A stretch of DNA of 8,146 nt from Streptomyces sp. NRRL S-118 (GTDB lineage Bacteria > Actinomycetota > Actinomycetes > Streptomycetales > Streptomycetaceae), in contig NZ_JOBL01000276.1 of the NCBI RefSeq assembly GCF_000716335.1, positions 1-8,146 of the forward strand, in the 5' to 3' direction. Shown in pieces: positions 1 to 5,314 of the stretch; position 1 is the first letter of the stretch; each line of letters starts with the position of its first letter. The notes beneath the pieces are model-generated. The model did no database searches and was not told where the DNA came from. It saw only the letters and a program-made list of their open reading frames with translations. Position numbers and translations under genes: made by a program.

Positions 1-153
1 CTTGTCCTCGTCCTTCTTCGACTCGTGGTTGCTGCTGTAGGAGTGGTCGTCCTTCTCCCGGTCGCCGGCGCTGAAGGCGTAAGCGCTGGGGGCCGTGATG
101 GTGAGGGCGGCTGTGACGGTGACTGCAGCGAGGAGAGTGCGAGCAGAACGCAT
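1..153 (-). CDS. Small secreted protein, N-terminal part (runs off left edge)
   Basis: The minus strand has an ATG at 153 preceded by GGAAGGA with a 7-base gap, a clear ribosome binding site. The 51 codons visible stay open to the window edge. Residues 1-26 form a Sec signal peptide: positively charged start (MRSAR), an Ala/Leu/Val/Thr-rich core, and a signal peptidase I site after the Ala-Tyr-Ala at 24-26. The visible mature part is hydrophilic and highly charged, rich in Asp, Lys, Glu, His and Ser, ending in a Lys/Asp/Glu run at the edge. No domain is recognisable and no function can be assigned; the export prediction is firm. The rest of the gene and its stop lie outside the window. Confidence 0.8.
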   Translation of the reverse strand, partial: MRSARTLLAAVTVTAALTITAPSAYAFSAGDREKDDHSYSSNHESKKDEDK

Positions 154-769
154 GAAGAGATCCTTCCGTCGCAGCCTGCGTCAGCTGACGTGCTGTCTGC
201 TAGTGGGACCGCAGCGGCGACGTGGCTACCGTCAGCCAGCTACGGGCCGCTCACCACTCGGGCTGGTATCTGGGTGAAAGCCTGTCCGTTGAATGGGCGA
301 AGAATCGGCGTGTCGCAGCCGTCCCGGCCCGCCGCCCCCCATCACCGACCGTGGCGGCCGGCTCCGTCACCCTCGCCTGGTCATGTCCATGCCCAGCTCG
401 TGTCCCTGGCGGCCTCCGGCCGCTCGCCAAGGCATCTTCCGGCGCGAGTCCCCGGGTGACGCCCAGCAGCTCCGTCATGCGTACGGCGTGACGGCTGGTC
501 GTGGAGCTGTCCCGGCGCTCCTCGCCGGACCGCAACGGCGATAATCGCAAAGGCCTCTGACCATCCATCAGCTCCTCGGCCTCCTCCTTCCGGCCGGGCC
601 GGCGCAGAGGGGCGCAGAACCCAGCGGGTTGCGCCGGACGCCGACCGGGCCGACCAGGCCGTGCGGGCGGACCGCTCATGTGATGCGATGCGGGATGCCC
701 ATCGGCGCTCACAGCGGGCGCGGGGCGGATCACGATGCCCTCCGGGGCGATAGGGGCGGGCGGGGCACG
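154..769. other. Region without a convincing gene
   Basis: Every open frame here has poor third-position G/C bias or ordinary shadow composition. The part at about 200-320 is less GC-rich than its surroundings, as expected for the promoter region of the leftward secreted-protein gene, but I could not pick a defensible -35/-10 pair. A perfect 12-base palindrome at 179-190 lies 26 bases upstream of that gene's start codon. On the minus strand, 425-478 reads MTELLGVTRGLAPEDALA, 376-402 in another frame reads HELGMDMTR, and 338-373 back in the first frame reads RVTEPAATVGDG. These look like pieces of one protein broken by frame changes, but the evidence is thin. Confidence 0.4.
179..190. promoter_or_regulatory. 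12-base palindrome upstream of secreted-protein start
   Basis: CGTCAGCTGACG is its own reverse complement. It lies between the leftward start codon at 153 and any upstream promoter, a position that would suit a repressor operator. A 12-base palindrome can occur by chance, and no second copy was seen nearby, so this is only a candidate site. Confidence 0.2.
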
Positions 770-1511
770 ATGTCCACCGAGCACGGCAGGCACGCAGAAG
801 CGCCGGTCCCCCTGTCGACGCGTGCGCTCACCCGGGAGGCCGGGCGGGCCCGGCGCCTCATCGCCTCGGGGCAGTGGCGTCCCGCCGCCGCGGACGCCGA
901 AGCTGGCGGCAGCCGTCCTGGCCCGTCTCACCGCCCCGCTCCCGGCGCGCCGGTGCCCGGCGGCACGGACCCGGGCGACGGACCGGGACCGACGGCTGCA
1001 ACGCGTCTTCCGCACCACCGTCCACCACCTCGACGCGGGCGCCGTCAGCCCGCCTGCCGCCGCCCTCCTGGCCGCCGTGGCCCGCGCCTTGCTGCCCTGG
1101 CATGCCGCCCCGAACCCGCCCGCCGGGGCCGCGGCCCCGCGGTACGGAGCGGCACCGCGACGGGACGACGGCGTGGCGCCGCCGACCGAAGCGGGCGAAG
1201 CCCTGCTCCCCGATCTGGCCGGACTGTTCAGCGCCCTCGCCGCGACGAGCGCGCCCGGGACCGTCCCGCTCACGCCGCCGGCGGTGCCCTGGCAGGTCCG
1301 GTACGCCGGCCGATTCCGCCGGCACGTCCGGCCCGCACCCGGGGTGTGGACCGCCGAGACGGTCGGCTGCCCGGGGTGCGGCGGTCAGGACGGTCCGTGG
1401 ACCGTGACCTGCGACTGGCGCCAGGTCACGCTGGGCTGTCCGTGCGGGGTGGTGACCCACGAGCACGGCCTCGCCTTCTCCGAGGTCCGGCTCGTCCTGC
1501 CGGATGCCTGA
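770..1511 (+). CDS. Hypothetical protein with C-terminal Cys/His cluster, apparently frameshifted
   Basis: Two reading frames each carry half of a plausible protein. From ATG 770 the first 38 codons (MSTEHGRHAEAPVPL...) end in G or C in 34 cases; past about 883 that frame collapses (17 of the next 47 codons end in A or T). The next frame then takes over and is about 91% G/C-ending over its first 55 codons, running to the TGA at 1511. Removing one base near 881-899 joins them into a 246-residue protein. An uninterrupted alternative starts at ATG 735 (258 aa), but its first part has shadow-like codon use. The C-terminus holds CPGC at 200-203, then C214, C223, C225, H230 and H232 (joined numbering), which could bind zinc. 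No family recognised. Either a real disrupted gene or a base-call error in a GCC-rich stretch. Confidence 0.55.
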
Positions 1512-1529
1512 CGGAGCCCCGCAGCACGC

Positions 1530-1575
1530 CGGGCGACTGCGCCCGCCGCGTGGCCGGAGTGCCGGCCCCCCCCCC
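1530..1575. terminator. Tandem hairpins between convergent genes
   Basis: Two perfect 6-base-pair stems with 4-base loops stand in a row: CGGGCG/CGCCCG at 1530-1545 and GGCCGG/CCGGCC at 1552-1567. The second runs directly into a C tract. They sit between two genes that converge (stops at 1511 and 1606), so they could end transcription from both sides. There is no U-tract, which is usual for streptomycete terminators. Confidence 0.5.
1566..1575. repeat. Run of ten C
   Basis: Ten consecutive C bases follow the GGCCGG/CCGGCC hairpin; the first two also belong to its stem. The tract is intergenic, so length change here would not alter a protein. Such tracts are prone to slippage and to read-length errors. 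Confidence 0.9.
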
Positions 1576-1605
1576 GTGCGCGAGGGTCACCGTGTGCCCC
1601 CGCGC

Positions 1606-2589
1606 TCAGGTGACCTCCAGTACCTCACTCACGGGCCGGCGCGGGGTCGGCGGCACCTCCGGCCCGTAGCCCAGGCGGATCACCATCTGCGGGTGTCCCT
1701 CGGAGGACAGCGGGTCGCGCAGCGCCCACCGGAGCGCCGGCCATTCCACGGCCTGCGAATTGAGCGTGGTGGCCAGCCCGTCCAGGGTGGCCTGCAGCAG
1801 CACCCGCTGCATCGCCTGCCCCGCCATGAGCCAGTCCGCCGGAGTGTCACCGTGCGTCTCGAGGACGGCCAGGGACGGCAGGCGTTCGAAGATGGCCGAA
1901 GATCGCTCGCGCGGGCGGGAACCGATGGCGAAGTCGCGCACGGGGGCCCGGCCGTCGTACCGGCGCGGGCCGAAGGCGGACGCGGGGATGCCGTCCGTGC
2001 GCCCCTTCGCGTCCCCGCTCGCCGTCCAGCGGGCGATCTCCTCCCGTACCGCGGGCGAGAGCGCTTCCGCCGCCTCGGCGGAGGCGATCAGCTCCAGCAC
2101 CGTTTCGAGGTGCCACGTGCCCGGGAACGACAGGTGGGCTCCCTCCGCCCGCGCGGCGGCGCACAAGCCGTCGCGCAGCTCCGGTGCCACGGGCTCGCTG
2201 GTGAACGGCTCCCGGTTCGTGCGGCGCCGGCGGATCGCCGGGTGCAGCAGGTCCAGGTCCGGTTCCTCGGCCGGCCGTACGAAGGTGAGCGCGGCCAGCA
2301 CCCGCGTGCCGGCGGCATCCGGAAGCAGCCGTACGCGCGCCGTCCAGCCGGAGTGTGCCGCGGCCACGCGCAGATCGAACAGCGCCGCCCCGCACCCGAC
2401 GTGCAGGCCGCGACCGGCCGGATCGGTACGGGGCATGGCACGCGAAGGGTCCATGTCCAGCAGCAGGACGCCGGTGTCCGGCTGCCAGCGGAAGCGCCAC
2501 GGCTGGGCGTTGTGCATGGAAGGGGCCAGGACCGCGTCGCCGACCCACGAGGTGACGGCCGCGGTGTCCGGAATCGCTGCGGTGATCAT
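1606..2589 (-). CDS. Acg-family nitroreductase homologue
   Basis: A 327-residue protein of the nitroreductase superfamily, Acg branch (mycobacterial Acg/Rv2032-type, about 330 aa, so full length). The start is ATG 2589, with GAGGGAG upstream at good spacing; the frame stays open further upstream but without family sequence. Visible hallmarks: APSMHNAQPWRFR at 22-34 (flavin-binding region), RRRTNREPF at 121-129, a helical stretch PADWLMAGQAMQR at 250-262, and the ending LGYG...PRRPVSEVLEV at 307-326. Superfamily members bind FMN and reduce nitro groups or quinones with NAD(P)H. For Acg proteins a flavin-sequestering role has been proposed, since their active site is partly occluded, so the reaction here is open. 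Mycobacterial relatives belong to the DosR dormancy regulon. It stands alone, divergent from the lipoprotein operon. Confidence 0.88.
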   Translation of the reverse strand: MITAAIPDTAAVTSWVGDAVLAPSMHNAQPWRFRWQPDTGVLLLDMDPSRAMPRTDPAGRGLHVGCGAALFDLRVAAAHSGWTARVRLLPDAAGTRVLAALTFVRPAEEPDLDLLHPAIRRRRTNREPFTSEPVAPELRDGLCAAARAEGAHLSFPGTWHLETVLELIASAEAAEALSPAVREEIARWTASGDAKGRTDGIPASAFGPRRYDGRAPVRDFAIGSRPRERSSAIFERLPSLAVLETHGDTPADWLMAGQAMQRVLLQATLDGLATTLNSQAVEWPALRWALRDPLSSEGHPQMVIRLGYGPEVPPTPRRPVSEVLEVT

Positions 2590-2722
2590 GAAGAGCTCCC
2601 TCAGGAAGGTCGCCGGACAGGGATGGTCCGGGAGCGCGTGGCGTTGCGCCCGGCAGCGGAGGTCGTCGTTGTCACCTCCTCCATCCACTGCCCAGACTCC
2701 GCTTCCGGCGGCCCGCGGGACA

Positions 2723-2756
2723 GGGCCGACCGGCCCGCCGGGGTGGGCCGACCGGC
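2723..2756. repeat. 12-base direct repeat, two copies 22 bases apart
   Basis: GGGCCGACCGGC occurs at 2723-2734 and again at 2745-2756. The start-to-start distance of 22 bases is about two helical turns, and the core is itself a near inverted repeat (GGGCCG-AC-CGGCCC in the first copy). Spacing on one DNA face suits a dimeric regulator, but such GC-rich words are common in this genome type. Confidence 0.3.
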
Positions 2757-2816
2757 TCGCGTGCCGGCGGCGGGGCGCAAAGACCTCCGGTCCGTCCCCC
2801 GGTTGCGGAGGTGTGA

Positions 2817-2841
2817 GCGTGGATGTCCCATGAGCGGGTAA
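2817..2841 (+). promoter_or_regulatory. Candidate SigB-type promoter for lipoprotein operon
   Basis: GCGT at 2817-2820, a 15-base spacer and GGGTAA at 2836-2841 agree with the streptomycete SigB pattern GNNT-N14-16-GGGTA, except that the last base is A rather than C or T. It would give a leader of about 50 bases before the ATG at 2902. The -35 part is very short, so chance matches are common. Confidence 0.22.
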
Positions 2842-2901
2842 CCGCACGGCACATGATCGACCGGCAGGGGAACGCAGCCGCCCAGGCCGCCGGGAGGCGA
2901 G

Positions 2902-3324
2902 ATGCGAGGACGCTGGTACGGCCGAGGGGCCACGGCGCTGGCGCTCCTCACCACGGTCGCTGCGTGCGGCACTCCCTCCGAGCGGCGCGACGACGTCACC
3001 GCCGAAGTCACCCGGTTCGAGCAGGCGCTGGACGCCGGAGAGCGTGAGCGGCTCTGCGCGGCGCTCGCACCCGCCACCAGGGAAGAGCTGGAGCAGTCCG
3101 CCAGGAGCGGGTGCCCGGAGGCGATCGGCGACGCCCTCGAGGAGCGGGAGATCACCGCGGGCGGTGCCGTACGGGGGGTGGACGTCTACGGCGACCAGGC
3201 CCGGGTGGTGCTGGAGCAGGACACGGTGTTCCTGGCGCGCTTTCCCGCCGGCTGGAAGGTGACGGCCGCCGGCTGCCGGCCACGACCCGAGCGGCCGTAC
3301 CAGTGCGCGATCAAGGGCGGGTGA
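2902..3324 (+). CDS. Putative lipoprotein with four cysteines in the mature part
   Basis: A 140-residue exported lipoprotein, unknown function. The start ATG 2902 follows GGGAGG closely. Residues 1-21 form a signal peptide: Arg-rich start (MRGRWYGRG), hydrophobic Ala/Leu core, then the lipobox V19-A20-A21-C22, so C22 should be lipidated and the protein anchored on the outer face of the membrane. After a charged linker comes a helical, acidic segment (about 31-80), then a likely beta-rich part with VYGDQARVVLEQDTVFLARF and GWKV. Four further cysteines (52, 71, 125, 135) could form two disulfides outside the cell. The layout of a helix followed by strands ending in W-K-V-x-A-x-G-C resembles small extracytoplasmic ligand-binding folds, but no family is assigned. 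First gene of a tight operon: its TGA lies 5 bases before the next GTG. Confidence 0.82.
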   Translation: MRGRWYGRGATALALLTTVAACGTPSERRDDVTAEVTRFEQALDAGERERLCAALAPATREELEQSARSGCPEAIGDALEEREITAGGAVRGVDVYGDQARVVLEQDTVFLARFPAGWKVTAAGCRPRPERPYQCAIKGG

Positions 3325-3329
3325 CGACC

Positions 3330-3413
3330 GTGAAGACCCTGTTCATCGGGATCCTGCTGGTGATCGTCGGTGGTCTGGCGTACTTCATGACGCTGGGACT
3401 GATGCACCGATGA
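3330..3413 (+). CDS. 27-residue single-span membrane protein
   Basis: This short gene fits exactly between its neighbours. GTG 3330 is preceded by GGTGA at 3320-3324, which overlaps the stop of the lipoprotein gene and pairs with the 16S tail; the TGA at 3411-3413 overlaps the next start (ATGA). The product is MKTLFIGIL at the front, a continuous hydrophobic helix through about residue 24 (LLVIVGGLAYFMTLGL), and a basic His-Arg end. This gives one transmembrane span and almost no soluble part. An in-frame GTG at 3321 would add three residues (30 aa, coupled directly to the upstream stop). Likely a small membrane subunit or regulator of the DUF6766 protein encoded next, inferred only from coupling and shared location. 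Codon use matches the operon. Confidence 0.72.
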   Translation: MKTLFIGILLVIVGGLAYFMTLGLMHR

Positions 3414-4135
3414 GCACCGCGCCGGAAGCCGGCCAGGGCACCGCAGCGGACGAGCACCGGCTGCGGCGCTTCCTCCGGCACAACGGGCTCGGCCTGTTCT
3501 TCCTCACCACGTTCCTGCTGGCCCTGATGGGGCAGGCGGTGGCCGGGCACGCCGAGTTCAACAACGAGCTCGTCGCCGAGGGACTCGCCCCCGTCGGCTT
3601 CGGCACCTACCTGACGACGTCGGACTTCGCCGTCGACGTCACCGAGAACTGGCAGTCGGAGTACCTGCAGTTCTTCCTCTACATCTTCGCCACCGTCTGG
3701 CTGCTGCAACGCGGCTCACCGGAGTCCAAGGAGCTCGGCAAGGCCGGCACCGAGTCGGACGAGGAGCAGATGGTCGGAGAGCACGCCAAGGCCGGATCCC
3801 CCCGCTGGGCCAAGCACCGCGACTGGCGGGGAACCGTCTTCTCCCGCTCCCTCGGCCTGGTCATGGGCGGCATCTTCCTGCTGTCCTGGCTGACCCAGTC
3901 GATCACCGGTGTCGCGGCCTACAACGAACAGCAGCTGCGCCGGCTCCAGGCACCGACCACGTGGTCCCATTACCTGTCCTCGGCGGACTTCTGGAGCCGC
4001 TCCCTGCAGAACTGGCAGTCCGAACTGCTGGCCGTCGCCTCCATGGCCGTCTTCGCCGTCTTCCTGAGGCAGCGCGGATCCCCGGAGTCCAAGCCCGTCG
4101 GCGCGGCCCACGACGCCACGGGCGTCGAAGGCTGA
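3410..4135 (+). CDS. DUF6766-family membrane protein, internally duplicated
   Basis: A 241-residue integral membrane protein that I recognise as DUF6766; function unknown. Its ATG overlaps the previous stop (ATGA), so it is translationally coupled. Four hydrophobic segments lie at about 26-45, 85-100, 147-167 and 203-220. The two halves repeat each other: NGLGLFFLTTFLLALMGQAV (25-44) matches SLGLVMGGIFLLSWLTQSI (147-165); YLTTSDF (67-73) matches YLSSADF (188-194); NWQSEYL (80-86) matches NWQSELL (201-207); QRGSPESK occurs at 100-107 and 221-228. Each half is thus a loop carrying a conserved S-x-DF and NWQSE between two helices. A charged linker (about 108-142) joins them. The identical octapeptides suggest paired functional sites at the membrane surface. 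It may form a complex with the lipoprotein and microprotein. Confidence 0.85.
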   Translation: MSTAPEAGQGTAADEHRLRRFLRHNGLGLFFLTTFLLALMGQAVAGHAEFNNELVAEGLAPVGFGTYLTTSDFAVDVTENWQSEYLQFFLYIFATVWLLQRGSPESKELGKAGTESDEEQMVGEHAKAGSPRWAKHRDWRGTVFSRSLGLVMGGIFLLSWLTQSITGVAAYNEQQLRRLQAPTTWSHYLSSADFWSRSLQNWQSELLAVASMAVFAVFLRQRGSPESKPVGAAHDATGVEG

Positions 4136-4595
4136 GCCGCTCCTGCGCCGGCGAGGGGCCGCGGTGCCACCGCTCACCCTCGGCCACCGGAGTGAAGTGC
4201 GGCGCCCGTGCGAGGCCGTCGGCGTGTCGCGTGGGACGTATCCGTGCTGGGTGCCGAGGCAGCGCCCCTGTGTCGGTACCGCCCGGCGACGGCGTACGTG
4301 CGGCGTGCGTGCGGAGTGAGGAGCACGTGGTGGTGCGTACGCGGACGACGTCCCCGGCCGCTCGCGTGACGGCCCCCGGCCCCGCACCGGCAGCTCGCCG
4401 CTCCGCGGACGCTCCGGCCGGGCGCGCCGACACGAGCGGCGCCACCGGCCACCCCCACCGCCGACTGCCGACCGGATCGGCGCGTGCGCGCACACGGCCG
4501 ACGGGTACACGCGAGACGCGGCCGGCCCACGCGGACGGAGAGCGGGACGGCCGGTCCGCGCACAACCCCGAACGAGGAACGACAAGGAGCGGACC
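4136..4595. other. 460-base intergenic region upstream of hemerythrin gene
   Basis: No frame here has both a credible start and coding-like composition; the plus frame covering it from 3961 is arginine-rich shadow translation. It contains the hairpin at 4152-4182 that probably ends the upstream operon. At 4482-4508 lies GCGT, 17 bases, then GGGTAC, a near match to a SigB-type promoter with a spacer one base too long. AAGGAG stands 7 bases before the hemerythrin ATG. Nothing else is recognisable. Confidence 0.5.
4152..4182 (+). terminator. Hairpin after DUF6766 gene
   Basis: CGAGGG (4152-4157) pairs with CCCTCG (4177-4182), and inside a 3-by-3 internal loop GCGG pairs with CCGC around a 5-base loop. 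It begins 17 bases after the stop codon, the expected place for a factor-independent terminator. There is no U-tract. Confidence 0.42.
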
Positions 4596-5159
4596 ATGGG
4601 ACATGGCGGAAACGTCATTCAGGAACTGACCGCGGACCACCGCGAGGTGGAGGAGCTCTTCGCGCGGATCGAAGCACTCCCCGCGGGCGACGAGAGGCGG
4701 CGCGACCTGGCGGACGAGCTCACCATGGAGCTCATCCGGCACGCGGTCGCGGAGGAGGAGTACCTGTACCCGACGGTGCGCCGGTACGTCGACGGAGGAG
4801 ACGACCTCGCCGACAAGGAGATCGCCGATCACAGCGAGGTCGAGCGCATGCTGAAGGAGCTCGAAGGCTGCGATCCCGGTGACGGCAGGTTCGACACGCT
4901 GATCACGCGGCTGCGGACGGCCGTCGGCGCGCACGTCGCCGACGAGGAGAACCGGCTCTTCGGCCTGCTCGTCGAGTGCTGTTCCGCCGGAGCCCTGGAC
5001 GAGCTGGGCGAGAAGGTCCGCTCGGCCAAGAGGACCGCACCGACCCGCCCGCACCCGTCCGCTCCGGACACTCCGCCGGCGAACAAGCTCCTCGCGCCGG
5101 GCACCGGCATGGTCGACCGCCTGCGGGACATGCTCAGCGGGCGAGGCCGACGGGGCTGA
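4596..5159 (+). CDS. HHE hemerythrin-domain protein
   Basis: A 187-residue cytoplasmic protein, start ATG 4596 behind AAGGAG. Residues 5 to about 128 form a four-helix hemerythrin-like domain with four H-x3-E motifs, one per helix: H15/E19, H49/E53, H79/E83 and H113/E117. These are the usual ligands of a non-haem di-iron centre, so iron binding is very likely. Such proteins bind or sense O2, NO or peroxide, or repair iron centres; which applies here cannot be told. C128-C129 at the domain end are additional thiols. After 147 comes a Pro/Thr linker and a short C-terminal amphipathic, basic stretch (GMVDRLRDMLSGRGRRG) that may bind a partner, membrane or nucleic acid. It stands as a single gene, with hairpins on both sides. 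Confidence 0.9.
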   Translation: MGHGGNVIQELTADHREVEELFARIEALPAGDERRRDLADELTMELIRHAVAEEEYLYPTVRRYVDGGDDLADKEIADHSEVERMLKELEGCDPGDGRFDTLITRLRTAVGAHVADEENRLFGLLVECCSAGALDELGEKVRSAKRTAPTRPHPSAPDTPPANKLLAPGTGMVDRLRDMLSGRGRRG

Positions 5160-5182
5160 CGCCCACCGGGACGGACACGCGC

Positions 5183-5209
5183 CAGGCCCCGCCACCGCGC
5201 GCGGGCCTG
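5183..5209 (+). terminator. Possible hairpin after hemerythrin gene
   Basis: CAGGCCC (5183-5189) is complementary to GGGCCTG (5203-5209), with a 13-base loop, 24 bases after the hemerythrin stop. The loop is long and there is no U-tract, so it may only weaken read-through into the phosphatase gene 155 bases downstream. Confidence 0.3.
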
Positions 5210-5314
5210 CGCGGCCGCCGTCCTTCCGCGGCGCCCGGGGCAGGCGGACGGCGCGACCGCGCACACTGGGTGGACTGGGCCTACCGCCCATGCCGGCCGA
5301 CGGAAAGAGGGGCC

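Larger units (their letters stand above)
2590..2901. promoter_or_regulatory. Divergent control region between nitroreductase and lipoprotein operon
   Basis: About 310 bases lie between two divergent start codons and must carry both promoters. I saw no DosR-like palindrome of the mycobacterial type and no classical TTGACR/TAGRAT pair for the leftward gene. Two weak signals on the rightward side are listed separately: a 12-base direct repeat (2723-2756) and a stress-sigma-like promoter (2817-2841). The long frames crossing this region are shadows of the flanking genes. Confidence 0.5.

Noticed and set aside
222..491. 89-codon plus-strand frame starting at GTG 222
   Set aside because: The first 30 residues look protein-like, but there is no clear ribosome binding site and codon bias fades quickly.
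251..1273. 340-codon minus-strand open frame
   Set aside because: Arg/Ala/Gly-rich low-complexity translation, antisense to the 770-1511 gene; long antisense frames are expected at this GC content. Only its last part (338-478) has any coding look.
1504..2841. 445-codon plus-strand open frame
   Set aside because: It is fully antisense to the nitroreductase gene, has Arg/Gln-rich shadow composition and no domain motif.
2590..2847. N-terminal extension of the nitroreductase to 2847
   Set aside because: The extra 86 residues are Arg/Pro/His-rich without family similarity, and a good ribosome binding site precedes the inner ATG at 2589.
4976..5314. Upstream extension of the phosphatase to 4976
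   Set aside because: It overlaps the hemerythrin coding region and is low-complexity; GTG 5315 with AAAGAGGGG upstream is the better start.
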